From Blastococcus sp. (lineage in GTDB: Bacteria; Actinomycetota; Actinomycetes; Mycobacteriales; Geodermatophilaceae), in contig JAODNN010000025.1 in the NCBI GenBank assembly GCA_025465355.1, forward strand, positions 1 through 64,000: a stretch of 64,000 nucleotides of DNA, written 5' to 3'. Below are positions 19,296 through 29,778 of the stretch, in pieces (within the stretch, counting starts at the first letter, position 1; every line of letters starts with the position of its first letter). The translations under genes were made by a program, and so were the position numbers. The notes beneath the pieces were generated by a model, which saw nothing but the letters and a program-made list of their open reading frames with translations, ran no database searches and was not told the origin of the DNA.

Positions 19296-19670
19296 GTGAA
19301 CGTCGTCTTGTGGATCATCGCCGGGGTGCTCGCGGCCGCGTTCCTCGCCGCCGGACTCATGAAGGCCGGACAGTCGAAGAAGAAGCTGGCCGACTCGGGC
19401 ATGGGGTGGGTCGAGGACTTCAGCCCCGGAATGGTGAGAACCATCGGTGCCCTGGAGGTGCTGGGCGCGATCGGGCTGATCCTGCCCGCGGCGGTGGACG
19501 TCGCACCGGTGCTGGTTCCCCTGGCCGCCACCGGCCTCGCGCTCCTCATGCTCGGCGCCGCGATCACGCACGCCCGTCGGCGGGAGCCGCAGATGATCGT
19601 CGTCAACGTGGTGCTGCTGGTGCTGGCCGCGGTGGTGGCCTGGGGCCGGTTCGGCCCGTACTCCTTCTGA
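19296..19670 (+). CDS. DoxX-like membrane protein
   Basis: Small four-helix membrane protein, 124 aa from GTG 19296 with GAGGAAG upstream. Helices: VVLWIIAGVLAAAFLAAGLM, then GALEVLGAIGLILPAA, LAATGLALLMLGAAITH, and a last helix near IVVNVVLLVLAAVVAW. The K-x(n)-MGW-x-ED pattern (DSGMGWVEDFSP) is typical of actinobacterial DoxX-like proteins that lie with quinone/thiol redox genes. Role probably linked to redox stress; substrate unknown. Confidence 0.85.
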   Translation: MNVVLWIIAGVLAAAFLAAGLMKAGQSKKKLADSGMGWVEDFSPGMVRTIGALEVLGAIGLILPAAVDVAPVLVPLAATGLALLMLGAAITHARRREPQMIVVNVVLLVLAAVVAWGRFGPYSF

Positions 19671-19680
19671 TCCACGGGGG

Positions 19681-19785
19681 ATGATGGCCGCAGTGATCCC
19701 GCGGCTCGACCAGGCCAGAGAGGCCCTCTCAACCGTTGCCGCGAGCACGGCCCGCGGCACGATCGTCATCAAGATCGCGGGCTGA
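19681..19785 (+). pseudogene. C-terminal remnant of an MDR-family (quinone/alcohol) oxidoreductase
   Basis: A 34-codon open stretch right after the DoxX gene reads ...IPRLDQAREALSTVAAS then TARGTIVIKIAG. This matches the closing segment of zinc-type or quinone-type MDR oxidoreductases (LDQAREA-hA-L-s...ARGKIVI). No cofactor or substrate domain precedes it, so it looks like the end of a deleted gene that stood between DoxX and QorB. Confidence 0.5.
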
Positions 19786-19878
19786 CACCCCCTCCCGTCC
19801 GCCGCCGCTCCATCTGCGCGACTGCGCGCGATCGGCGGCGGCCAGGAGCTGATCCGGAGAACACAGGAGACCCACGTC

Positions 19879-20736
19879 ATGATCACCGTCACCGGAGCCG
19901 GCGGGCAGCTCGGCCGTCGCGTCGTCAACGGACTGCTGGACGCCGGCGTCCCGGCCGACCAGGTCGTCGCCGTCGTCCGCAGCCCGGAGAAGGCCGCCGA
20001 CCTTGCCGAGCGCGGCGTGCAGGTCCGGCAGGCCGACTACTCCGACCCGGCCGCGCTGAACAGGGCCCTCGAGGGCGCCGACCGGCTCTTGCTGATCTCC
20101 GGCAGCGAGCTCGGCAGCCGCATCGAGCAGCACGGCAACGTGCTGCAGGCGGCGAAGGACAATGGAGCCCGACTGGTCGTCTACACCAGTGCGCCGAAGG
20201 CCGACCACACCCCGCTGCCGCTCGGGCCGGAGCACTCCGCGACGGAGCAGATGATCGCCGACTCCGGCATCCCCGCCGTCGTGCTGCGCAACAACTGGTA
20301 CTTCGAGAACTACGACCAGCAGATCGCCCAGGCGGCGCAGACCGGGGAGCTCGTGGGCAGCTCCGGCGACGGCCGCATCGCCGCGGCCACCCGCGACGAC
20401 TTCGCCGATGCCACCGTCGCGGTGCTGACGGCGGATCAGCCCACCCCGGGCGTCGTCGAGTTGGGCGGCGACCAGGCGTGGACGCTCAGCGACCTGGCCA
20501 CCGCCGTCGCCGCTGAGACCGGTCGCGACGTGACCTACCGCAACCTCTCGCCCGAGGAACACGCACGCGCCCTGGTGGCTGCCGGCGTACCGGAGGACGC
20601 CGCGCCGTTCGTCGTGGCTCTCGACCAGGCGATCGGCCAGGGCGCCTTGGACACCGGCAGCCGCGCCCTCTCGGAGCTGACCGGCCGCCCCACCACGACG
20701 CTCCCGGAGTACGTGCACACGGTGCTCAGCCGCTGA
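19879..20736 (+). CDS. NAD(P)H:quinone oxidoreductase, QorB/NmrA-like SDR
   Basis: Atypical SDR of the QorB (YtfG) group that reduces quinones with NADPH or senses the NADP state. 285 aa, almost exactly the length of E. coli QorB. N-terminal MITVTGAGGQLGRRVVNGLL is the Rossmann motif; AVVRSPEKA supplies the NADP phosphate site; RLLLISGSELGSRIEQHGNV and VVLRNNWYFENY are strong QorB marks. The canonical SDR Tyr-x3-Lys is absent, as in the family. Grouped with DoxX upstream; followed by a bidirectional terminator. Confidence 0.9.
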   Translation: MITVTGAGGQLGRRVVNGLLDAGVPADQVVAVVRSPEKAADLAERGVQVRQADYSDPAALNRALEGADRLLLISGSELGSRIEQHGNVLQAAKDNGARLVVYTSAPKADHTPLPLGPEHSATEQMIADSGIPAVVLRNNWYFENYDQQIAQAAQTGELVGSSGDGRIAAATRDDFADATVAVLTADQPTPGVVELGGDQAWTLSDLATAVAAETGRDVTYRNLSPEEHARALVAAGVPEDAAPFVVALDQAIGQGALDTGSRALSELTGRPTTTLPEYVHTVLSR

Positions 20737-20742
20737 TCGTGG

Positions 20743-20784
20743 GCGCGGAGCCCCGTGGAACGACGTCCCCACGGGGCTCCGCGC
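20743..20784. terminator. Bidirectional hairpin terminator between convergent genes
   Basis: A perfect 16-bp stem, GCGCGGAGCCCCGTGG (20743-20758) with its complement at 20769-20784, loop of 10 bases, in the 60-base gap between qorB-like and the minus-strand gene ending at 20797. Confidence 0.85.
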
Positions 20785-20796
20785 GTCACCGACCCG

Positions 20797-21177
20797 TCAG
20801 GTCGCCTCCTTCCGGAGCAACCGGTTGCTCTTGGGCTCGCGCTTCTTCTTCTCGTCCTCGATCTGCCGGATGAGCTCGCGCTTCGCCTCGGCGAGCGCGT
20901 GGGTCAGGTCCCGGTCGACCGCGCTCGCCACGATCGGCGGGTATCCGGCAAGCTCTGCGCGCAGGGTGACCTGTTGTTCCTTGCCGTCCCGGTGCTTCAC
21001 CGCGACGTCCAGCTTCATGCTGTCGGGATCCCACCGGGACAGGTGCGGCTCGAGGCCTGCCAGCGCGTCCAGCACCCACCGCCGCTCCGCGGCCGAGAAC
21101 CCTCCGCTCAGGTGGAGTATCCGGTCCAGGATGCCGGAGTGCGGACGTCCGGTCGGAGGATTCTCGGTCTGGCTCAT
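20797..21177 (-). CDS. HPF/RaiA-like ribosome-associated protein (tentative)
   Basis: 126-aa protein. The central part alternates beta strands and helix in the order of the HPF/RaiA fold: KLDVAVKHRDGKEQQVTLRA, then YPPIVASAVDRDLTHAL, then a basic helix AEAKRELIRQIEDEKKKREP. The D-L-T-H-A-x-x-x-A-K-x-x-L-x-x-Q-I helix is like the second helix of HPF. The N-terminal ~35 residues (LSGGFSAAERRWVLDALAGL) are helical and not part of HPF. I am moderately sure of the family; the function would be ribosome hibernation or stress protection. Confidence 0.55.
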   Translation of the reverse strand: MSQTENPPTGRPHSGILDRILHLSGGFSAAERRWVLDALAGLEPHLSRWDPDSMKLDVAVKHRDGKEQQVTLRAELAGYPPIVASAVDRDLTHALAEAKRELIRQIEDEKKKREPKSNRLLRKEAT

Positions 21178-21285
21178 CGCCGGCCTCGCTTCCAGGGGAA
21201 ACCTGACGTCGACGGTAGACCGGCGGGGTGGGGAGTGGCGTCGGTGATCCGACCACTCGGCTCCGACGTGTGGACGGGCTGGGGG

Positions 21286-23214
21286 TCAGGCCGAGGTGCG
21301 CCGTGCCGCCGGGACGCCGTGGGGCGGCGCCTTCCGCAGCAGCCACGTCGGCTGTCCGAACGCGACGACCTTGCCGTCGCCGTCGACCACCTGGAGCCGG
21401 ACGAAGGAGTCGTCTCCGGCGTCGAACGCCACCTCCGTCGTCGACTGGAGGTCGCTCCCGCCCTTGGACGTGAGGACCTTCGTGTCCGGGTCCGGAGTGG
21501 ACACGCCGGCGTAGTCGACCACGCCCCGGACGACCTGCACGGCGCCCCCGGACGGCAGGCCCGTGACGTCGATCCGCAGCGTGCGCGGGGTCTTCCCGCC
21601 CACCGAGACAGCCCCCATCGGGACGCTGCCGTCGACAGTCATGTCAAGGGTCCCGGCGAAGGAGCCCAGGTAGCCCACGTAGACGCGGCCGCGCCCCAGC
21701 CCGTCCAGGAGGTCCGCCTCGGTTCGCCCCCTGGCCCAGGCCCCGGTGTAGAAGCGGTTGACCTGGGTGTCCCAGTTGTGGCCGGTGTGGTCGTCGGAGA
21801 CGCCGTTGCCGGTCAGGAAGATCGCATTGCGCGAGAGGGTGTCCCAGAGCGCGAGGTGGTCGTGGAGGTCGCCACCGCCCTTGAGCCCGTAGCCGACCTC
21901 CAGGATGTCGGCCCCGCCGGCGCCGATGGACAGGAGATCCCGGGCGATCGCCCGCGGGCTCGTGTCCTGCGAGGCGTCCCCGGGCTTGAACGGGTGGTTG
22001 ATCGAGGCCAGGCCGCCCTGGCTGTGGATGAAGTCGACGACCGAATTCCGGATCTCGCCCAGACCGTCGGCGAGGCTGATCCCGGAGCCGTAGTCGTAGG
22101 GCTTCTGGGGACCGCCGTACTGGTTGATGTGCGGGCCCAGCGAGATCTCGGTGCCGATGAGGCCGAGCACGTCCGGAACGTCGCTGGAGTACGCCGTCAG
22201 CAGGGCATGCTCGACGCCGAGCCCGTCGTAGTCCACCTGCTCGTCGAAGCGCAGGTAGCCGAAGAACAGTTCCGCCGGTGACCGCCGCCGGCTCACGGCG
22301 GAGAGCTGGATGTCGTTGAGCGAGTTGTCGCGAGGGTCGATGTCGCGCCACACCCTCGCCACGTCCGCCGTCAGGTCGAAGGCGACCGTTTGCCATCTCC
22401 CGCGGGTCACCGGCACATCGACGGTCCCGGTGGTGCCGTTGCGGGACACCGCCGTGGCGGAGACGTCCGTGCGCAGCCGGTACACCATCGAGATGACGCC
22501 CTCCGGCCGGTCCCCGGACGCGGGGTGACGGGAGAGCCGGAAGGACACCTCACCCCATGCGTCGGGGCCGGCGGTCGTCGGCAGCACGTCGATCGACACG
22601 GTCCGGCCCGCGATCCGGGCCTTGTAGTTCAGCCGGGAGTAGGTCGTGGAGTCGACCGAGTGGCCGACGGTGGCGGCTGTGCTGCCGGCACTCGTCGCGC
22701 GCAGCCGGAGGGAGCCCTTGCTCGTCGCGGGGTCGTTGGGGCTGACAGGGCTGGTCACCAGCTGGCCACCGCTGTCGCCGGTCACCGGGCCAGTGGCGGG
22801 CACGGCGGGAACCAGCCAGACCCCGTCGCGGGCCTGCTCGTCGGGGAGGAAGGAGTAGCTCGGCCGGAAGAGCAGCCGGCGCCGCCGCCAGTCGTGCTCG
22901 GTGAACCAGGCGACGTCGAAGCCGTGGGCCGCCGCCTGCAGAAGTTGCGAGCGCGTGCTGCCGACGCCCTCCGACGCCGAGGCGTGCAGGTGCATGCCCA
23001 GCACGTACGCGTGCTGGCCGGCTGCGTTGGGCGCGCGTGGCGGCAGGGAGGTGGATGCGCTCAGGTGCTGCCTGACCGGCCCGCACGCGGACAGCCCGGC
23101 GGTGATGCCGGCCAGGGCCACCATCCCCTGGAGCACCCGGCGCCGGGACAGCCGAGCGCCGTCGGGCCGCGCGGAACTGTGCTCGTGGGTGTGCGCTGAG
23201 TCGCCGTCGCACAT
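21286..23214 (-). CDS. TAT-exported lipoprotein, CehA/McbA-family PHP metallohydrolase
   Basis: Surface-anchored metal-dependent hydrolase, 642 aa from ATG 23214 (GAGGAGG upstream). Residues ~22-50 contain a twin-arginine signal (LSRRRVLQGMVALAG) that ends in a lipobox LSAC. The PHP domain begins GMHLHASASEGVG (metal His pair), followed by DVAWFTEHDW, and after a ~200-residue beta-rich insert by GLASINHPFKPGD and NGVSDDHTGHNW. CehA acts on carbamates, but most relatives act on unknown phosphoesters. C-terminal ~110 residues look like a beta-sandwich. Divergent from the adenylate cyclase with a 250-base gap between them. Confidence 0.87.
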   Translation of the reverse strand: MCDGDSAHTHEHSSARPDGARLSRRRVLQGMVALAGITAGLSACGPVRQHLSASTSLPPRAPNAAGQHAYVLGMHLHASASEGVGSTRSQLLQAAAHGFDVAWFTEHDWRRRRLLFRPSYSFLPDEQARDGVWLVPAVPATGPVTGDSGGQLVTSPVSPNDPATSKGSLRLRATSAGSTAATVGHSVDSTTYSRLNYKARIAGRTVSIDVLPTTAGPDAWGEVSFRLSRHPASGDRPEGVISMVYRLRTDVSATAVSRNGTTGTVDVPVTRGRWQTVAFDLTADVARVWRDIDPRDNSLNDIQLSAVSRRRSPAELFFGYLRFDEQVDYDGLGVEHALLTAYSSDVPDVLGLIGTEISLGPHINQYGGPQKPYDYGSGISLADGLGEIRNSVVDFIHSQGGLASINHPFKPGDASQDTSPRAIARDLLSIGAGGADILEVGYGLKGGGDLHDHLALWDTLSRNAIFLTGNGVSDDHTGHNWDTQVNRFYTGAWARGRTEADLLDGLGRGRVYVGYLGSFAGTLDMTVDGSVPMGAVSVGGKTPRTLRIDVTGLPSGGAVQVVRGVVDYAGVSTPDPDTKVLTSKGGSDLQSTTEVAFDAGDDSFVRLQVVDGDGKVVAFGQPTWLLRKAPPHGVPAARRTSA

Positions 23215-23466
23215 GGTCGGTCCTCCTCGCTCGACCCCCCGGAGTGCGTCGTCCTGTCCAGGGACCCGCGCCGAGCCGCGGGCAGCCTCTTCCGCCCGTG
23301 GTGCTCCGGGCAGGCTGCCCGGCCACGCGCGGGGGGATGCTCTCGCGGTGATCTGGCAATTGCCTGTGGACATCGCCCGTGCGGGTGAACCGGCCCTCGG
23401 CGATCATGACGTGATGATCACGATGCGGTCCGTCACCGAGTCCGCCCGTCGCGGGGGCTCGGTGGG

Positions 23467-24990
23467 GTGGTCGTGACGGGCAGCGGGACCGGGACGGTGG
23501 CGCGGCGCGGCGCCTGGGGCTCCTGGGCGCCGAGCGGCCGCGGTGCGGTCCCGCTCATCGTCCTGCTGGTGATCGTGGCGAACCTGGTCGGCGTCGCCAC
23601 GGTCACGGTGCTGCTGGTCGGCGTCGCCGGCGGCAGCAGTGGTGGCGGCCGTTCGGCCGTCCTGCTCACTGCCGCCGCCTACCTGGCGGTGGCGCTGCCC
23701 GCGGGCATTCTTGCCGGGCTCCGCCGGCAGCGGGTCACCAACGGATGGCTGCTGGCCGGCCGCGCCCCGACCGGCGCCGAGGCGTCGCATGCCCTGCGGT
23801 TGCCCGTGGAGACGGCGCTCATTGCCGGCCTGATCTGGTTCGTCGGCGCGGTCCTGGTGGGCATCGTCTCCGCCACCACCTTCCCGGACCCGCTGGTGGG
23901 GCTGCGGACCGGTGTGGCCACCGTGCTCGGCGGCATGGCGACCGCCGGGGTCACCTATCTGCTGGTCGCCCGGGCGGCGAGGGCCGTGACCGCCCGGGCG
24001 CTCGCCGCCCATCCGCCGGCCGGAACCCTGACTCTCGGCGTGCGCCCGCGTCTCGTGCTCACCTGGGGCCTCAGCAGCGCGGTCCCGATGCTCGGCGTCG
24101 TCCTGCTGTTCCTCGACCCGAGCAACCCGGAGGGGCCCGGCCGGGCGGTCGTCGTCTTCCTCGTGGTCGTGGCCCTCCTGGTCGGGGCGCTCGCCACCCT
24201 GCTCACCGCCCGCGCGGTCGGGCAGCCGCTGCGCGACCTCCGGGAGGCCGTGGAACGGGTGGGCCGCGGCGACTACGACGTCAGCGTCGTCGTGGACGAC
24301 GCCGGCGAGATCGGGTTGCTCCAGGAGGGCATCAACTCCATGGCCGCGGGCCTCGCCGAGCGGGAGCGGCTGCGGGACCTGTTCGGGCGGCACGTAGGCA
24401 CCGAGGTCGCGCAGCGGGCCCTGCGCACCGGGGTGTCGCTCGGCGGCGAGGAGCGGACGATCGCCGCGCTGTTCGTCGACATCGCGGGGTCGACCTCGCT
24501 GGTCCGCCGCACCGGCCCCGAGCAGATGGTCGGCCTGCTCAACCGGTTCTTCGCGGTGGTCGTCGAGACGATCGAGAGCGAGGGCGGCCTGGTGAACAAG
24601 TTCGAGGGCGACGCGGCCCTCTGCGTCTTCGGTGCGCCGGCCGAGCACGACGCCCCTGCGGGGGCGGCGCTGCGGGCCGCCCGGCGGATCTGCGACAGGG
24701 TCTCCGACACGGGGGAGGTCGACGTCGGCGTCGGGGTTGCCTTCGGGCCGGCATGGGCCGGTCAGGTGGGCGCGGCCAGCCGGCTCGAGTACACCGTGAT
24801 CGGCGACCCGGTGAACGAGGCGGCGCGGCTCACCGAGCTGGCCAAGGAGCATCCCGGCCGGGCGGTGGCCAGCGAGGCGACCGTCCGGGCGGCCGACGAG
24901 AAGGAGCGGGCGCACTGGCGCTGCGACGCCGAGGTCGAACTTCGGGGGAGAGGCGAGCCCACCGTCACCTGGGTGCGGCGGGTGGACTGA
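23467..24990 (+). CDS. Class III adenylate cyclase with six-helix membrane domain and HAMP
   Basis: Makes cAMP from ATP at the membrane. 507 aa. Six hydrophobic segments fill residues ~25-260, then a HAMP linker ([19 protein letters not shown] to GLAERERL, ~255-310), then the cyclase homology domain. Metal-binding Asp residues are in LFVDIAGSTSL and KFEGDAALCVFG; the Lys of NKFEGD and the Asp of YTVIGDPVNEAARL specify adenine, and Asn of NEAARL stabilises the transition state. This is the Rv1318c-Rv1320c/Rv3645 architecture of mycobacteria. The signal sensed is unknown. GTG 23467 is the first clear start. Confidence 0.92.
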   Translation: MVVTGSGTGTVARRGAWGSWAPSGRGAVPLIVLLVIVANLVGVATVTVLLVGVAGGSSGGGRSAVLLTAAAYLAVALPAGILAGLRRQRVTNGWLLAGRAPTGAEASHALRLPVETALIAGLIWFVGAVLVGIVSATTFPDPLVGLRTGVATVLGGMATAGVTYLLVARAARAVTARALAAHPPAGTLTLGVRPRLVLTWGLSSAVPMLGVVLLFLDPSNPEGPGRAVVVFLVVVALLVGALATLLTARAVGQPLRDLREAVERVGRGDYDVSVVVDDAGEIGLLQEGINSMAAGLAERERLRDLFGRHVGTEVAQRALRTGVSLGGEERTIAALFVDIAGSTSLVRRTGPEQMVGLLNRFFAVVVETIESEGGLVNKFEGDAALCVFGAPAEHDAPAGAALRAARRICDRVSDTGEVDVGVGVAFGPAWAGQVGAASRLEYTVIGDPVNEAARLTELAKEHPGRAVASEATVRAADEKERAHWRCDAEVELRGRGEPTVTWVRRVD

Positions 24991-24999
24991 CCGGGCAGG

Positions 25000-25965
25000 T
25001 CAGCGCCCCGCGGCTCGACCTCGCAGGAAGTCGTGGGCGGTCTGCTCGCCGGTGGCGAGCAGACCGCGGCGCTCGACCGGTCCGATGCCGAAATCGGTGA
25101 TCGCCGTGCCGTGGACGTCGACGGTCATCGTCCTTTCCCGCACGCCGGGTCGTTCCAGGTGCGTCTGGTCCCGGCCGACCAGCGTCGTCGCCACCACCCG
25201 CTCGAGCAGCCGGACGGGCGGCAGCATCGGCAGGCCGTAGAAGGGCACGAGGTCACCGAGGCCGGCCGGCAGGTCGGGGAACAGCCGGACGCCGAACGTC
25301 GGCCAGCGTGGTTCCTTCCCGTCGGTGCGGTCGAAGATCTCGATCGCGAAGTTGGACAGCAGCCCGCCGTCGACGATCGTCGCGGTGTCGCCGGTGAGTG
25401 CGTTCCGCAGCTCGCAGGGCTCGAAGTAGAACGGGATCGACAGCGACATGCGGACGGCGTCAGCGACCGGCTGCTCGTCTGGCTCGAGGTTGAACAGGTG
25501 ATAGTCCCAGGGCAGGCGGAGCAGCCGGCCGTTGGTCACGTCGGTGGCCATCACCACCAGCCGGTACCGGCGGTCCATCTGCTCGAGGGCGGGGTCGGCA
25601 CCCGGATCGCTCCGCCGTAGATCGGCAAAGGTGTGCACGCCGACGGTGGCGAGCTCCCTGCGCACCCACTCCCGGATCCAGTCACCGGCGTAGGCGCCCC
25701 GCTGGGCGAGCAGCCCGACGCTCTCGCTGACCAGTGGCAGCGGGATCCGCCGGTCCGGGATCGCGTGCAGGTCCAGCCGGTCGAGGATGCTTCGGAAGCC
25801 ATCCGCGTCCACGCCTGCGGCGACGAAGGCAGCTGCCAGCGCACCCACCGAGGTCCCGGCCACCCGCTCGAACGTGTAGCCCGCATCGAGCAGGCCCATG
25901 ACCGCTCCCGCGGTGCCGAGCCCCTTGACGCCACCGCCCTCGAGCACGAGATCGGCCTTCGGCAT
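25000..25965 (-). CDS. Patatin-like phospholipase (copy 1)
   Basis: Serine lipid acyl hydrolase, 321 aa from ATG 25965. Oxyanion motif LEGGGVKGLG, nucleophile elbow GTSVG (Ser of GXSXG), and the second dyad residue in VDGGLLSNF. Between them lies MATDVTNGRLLRLPWD, common in bacterial patatins. Last gene of a minus-strand set (SRPBCC, DUF4331, TPR-like, patatin), one base after the TPR stop. In the proposed lipid cluster it could release the free fatty acid that the divergent alpha-dioxygenase-like enzyme would use; that link is inference. Confidence 0.92.
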   Translation of the reverse strand: MPKADLVLEGGGVKGLGTAGAVMGLLDAGYTFERVAGTSVGALAAAFVAAGVDADGFRSILDRLDLHAIPDRRIPLPLVSESVGLLAQRGAYAGDWIREWVRRELATVGVHTFADLRRSDPGADPALEQMDRRYRLVVMATDVTNGRLLRLPWDYHLFNLEPDEQPVADAVRMSLSIPFYFEPCELRNALTGDTATIVDGGLLSNFAIEIFDRTDGKEPRWPTFGVRLFPDLPAGLGDLVPFYGLPMLPPVRLLERVVATTLVGRDQTHLERPGVRERTMTVDVHGTAITDFGIGPVERRGLLATGEQTAHDFLRGRAAGR

Positions 25966-25966
25966 G

Positions 25967-27114
<1,148 letters not shown>

Positions 27115-27118
<4 letters not shown>

Positions 27119-28677
27119 CAGGCCGGGGCGAGGTAGGGGAACTCGGTCAGGAAGGGCGTGTCGTTGTGCAGCGGGTTGGGTGGCGTCCTGGGCGTGATCT
27201 TCGCCCCGTCCCACAGCGCCTGGTCACCGAGGGTCTCCACCGAGTAGCCGCTGGTTCCGAGCGGGGCCCCCATGTCGAGGAACATCGAGAGGAAGCGAGT
27301 CGCCACCTGGTCCTCGGGCCGCCGGCCGAAGGGCCAGGTGCCTGTGGTGTCGACGTCGATGGCGCACACGTTGGGGATGAAGATCTCGAACGGCCGGCGC
27401 AGCGGGATGTCCAGCCTGTTCTTGTTCCACGAGTCGTCCGGCATCCGGAGCTCCTGGAAGATCAGCTTCCGGCCGCGAGGGAAGGCCGCGGCGGCGGTCG
27501 CGTACTTCTTGTGCACCGACACCGGTGAGTTGTCGTGGTCGAACGCGCTGGCCAGGCCGAGGGCGGTCACCGACGGGCCGAATCCCCAGCCGAGGTGGGC
27601 CAGCCGCCGCACGAACGCCGGTGCCAGCCAGAAGTTGTTCGCGCCGAGCTGCCGGCTGTCCTCCCGCTCGCTGAGGCCGGCATCGGCGAAGGGTTGCCCG
27701 ACGGTGTCGACGAGCTTGTAGCGCTGCAACTCGTCGTCCAGTCCGCGGCGGCGGAGCAGTGCCACCGGGTTCTCCAGCCACAGCGGGTCGTCCGGGATCG
27801 TCTCGATCTTCGACGAGGCCTTCAGCACCCAGCTCTCGCCCCAGACGTTGACGACCCGCTCCTCCTCCGGTCGCTCGGTGAGGAACGACAGCGGCACCTC
27901 GAGGATGATCGCGTTGACGTTCTTGCCGGCCTGGGCGTCCATCCCGCTGTAGACGAAGCGGTAGTTGCCGTCGGCGTCCTTGGCGAAGCTGTCGCCCTCC
28001 CATGTGTAGGGGCCTGGCGGCAGATCAAGCTTCACGCCGTGCCCGTGCTCGGGGATCTCCGGGTTGTAGTTGAACAGCGAGTTGCCCTCGAGCTCGAGCA
28101 ACGTCTTGGGGATAGGCAGTTCGCGGAGGTCCTGCCTGGCCATGGGCACGTGATAGAACTGCGGCGCGTAGTTGATCGACCGGAAGAATCCGGTCAGGTC
28201 GTTGAAGAACGCGTCGTCCCGGCCGCCCAGGTAGGCGGTGATCTCTGCGCCCGACGGCGCCCGGATCGACGTCACTTCATTGGTGTGCACCCGCGTGGTG
28301 AAGCTGCCGCCCGGGAAGTCGCTGAAGCGCACCGTCGCGGTCCCCGACGAATCCACCGTCACCCGGATCTCCGCGGCGTGCCGCTGACCCAGGTAGTGGT
28401 CCCGCATCGCGTCGAAGTACCGGCTGAGCGCGGAGAGGCTCCACTCGTCCGTTCCCGGCCGGACCGAGCGCGCATGCGGGTTCACCTGCAGCCGATAGAG
28501 CATGTCGGTGTCGAACACCCCCGCCTCGGGCACGGCCGCGAAGGTCAGCGCGAGCACGACCTTCTCCTCGTCGGTGGCATCGCTCGGGTACCCGAACATG
28601 TCGTAGACGTCGGCCGCGCTGACGTCGACGTCGGAGAAGATGCTGTTGACCGAGTTCGGGTCGTTGTGGTCCGCCAC
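27115..28677 (-). CDS. DUF4331 family protein
   Basis: About 520 aa from GTG 28677, chosen because a GGGGG purine run sits just upstream and DUF4331 proteins begin with an ADH-D motif (here VADHNDPNSVN); GTG 28704 is an alternative. Family marks: DVSAADVYDMFGYPSD near the N-terminus and VVLALTFAAVPEAGV. These are predicted beta-rich proteins of unknown biochemical role, often large and found near redox or halogen metabolism genes. Here it lies between an SRPBCC protein and a TPR-like protein in a coupled operon. No signal peptide is seen. Confidence 0.82.
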
Positions 28678-28743
28678 GGTTGTCCCCCAGACGGTGGTGG
28701 TCACGGGCCGGGCCCCGGGGTCCGGGCGCCCGGTGTGGGCGCG

Positions 28744-29205
28744 TCAGGTCGGTGGGCCCGGTGGGCTCTCGAGTCGCTGGACCGTGTGGCGCAGGTCGCG
28801 GGCGAAGTAGGAACTGCCGCCCAGGGAGAGCAGGACGTCGAGGATCCGGCCCTTCGTCGTGTTCGGCACCCGGACGACGTCGAGGTCGATGTCGGTGCCG
28901 CCGTTCTTCCCGGGCTCCAGCAGATAGGTCCAGCGGCTGCCCGGCCCGAAGGCGTTGCTGTCGAGCACCTCGATGGTGACCGCGCCGGGCGACGACCAGT
29001 CGTAGCGGGAGCGCTGCCAGATCGAGCCCGCCGCCGGGGAGCCCTCGGTCACCTCGGCCCAGGTGTCGCCCTTGTCGTGCACTCTCAGCCGGCCCTCGTC
29101 GTTGTTGCCCCAGATCTGGCTACGGCCGGGACCGAAGTCGGTGAGGGCAGCGACGAATCGCTCCGGCGGGAATGCGCCGTGCGCATGGACGTGCACCCTG
29201 CCCAT
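28744..29205 (-). CDS. SRPBCC (START-like) family protein
   Basis: 153-aa helix-grip protein that can bind a hydrophobic ligand in a central cavity. Starts VHVHAHGAFPPERFVAALTD, the normal first strand and helix, and ends with a long amphipathic helix (FARDLRHTVQRLES). First gene of the minus-strand lipid operon; 570 bases separate it from the divergent operon. A lipid carrier or cyclase/aromatase-like role would fit, but nothing in the sequence proves a ligand. Confidence 0.8.
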   Translation of the reverse strand: MGRVHVHAHGAFPPERFVAALTDFGPGRSQIWGNNDEGRLRVHDKGDTWAEVTEGSPAAGSIWQRSRYDWSSPGAVTIEVLDSNAFGPGSRWTYLLEPGKNGGTDIDLDVVRVPNTTKGRILDVLLSLGGSSYFARDLRHTVQRLESPPGPPT

Positions 29206-29778
29206 CGGCTCGTCCGTTTCTGTTCATTGTTCCTGCGATGTGCACAGGAATTGCCGGAACCGGCGGGGGTGGAGGGTGCAGTCCCGCCGGTTCTGATCGA
29301 GCAGCGTCCGCCTGCTCCCCTTTTTCTGTCAAGGTCGATGGGGCTCTTGTCGGGTTCTTCCTGATCGCCCTGTGGTTGCAATTCCCAGGACCGTGCGAAC
29401 GCGCGGGCGGTGGCTGTCGTGCCTGCAGAAGGAACACGACATGGCCGGTCCCGCGTCGTCCGGCCGTCGGTGAGCTGCCGAAGTCGCGGCTGCTGCCGGC
29501 GCAGGCCGGGACGCCGCCGACCGGCCGGCGACTTTTCCGGAATGGCGCCCGGCCCCCTTGTGATCATGTGGGCTCGGGAGGAATCTGTGCGTGACCGGGG
29601 GGAAGCTCTCGGTCGACATATTCAGGGGGAAGTCGGGCCGGTACCTCAGCCGGAACCGGTGATGAGCGCGTGCCTGTCGACGGAGAACGTGCATTTTTCC
29701 ATTCGGCGTCGATTGTCTCCGCGTGCCCAGTCCTCCGACGAGTTCGCCCGGTACGAGCCCGGGCGGGGAGGACCACCC
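29206..29778. promoter_or_regulatory. Intergenic region between the two arms of the lipid cluster
   Basis: 573 bases between divergent operons, with lower GC than its surroundings at 29215-29240 and 29320-29350. It must hold both promoters, but I cannot assign -35/-10 boxes with confidence, and I see no convincing gene; the open frames across it lack ribosome sites and family resemblance. Confidence 0.4.

Noticed and set aside
16167-19928. A 1253-codon open frame spanning DUF2254 and the MFS gene region
   Set aside because: Only the last ~460 codons are a real protein; the rest is a shadow of the MHS transporter gene in another frame.
29172-29770. A small gene in the gap between SRPBCC and the small membrane protein
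   Set aside because: The open frame is Cys/Gly/Arg-rich, without a ribosome site or recognisable motif.
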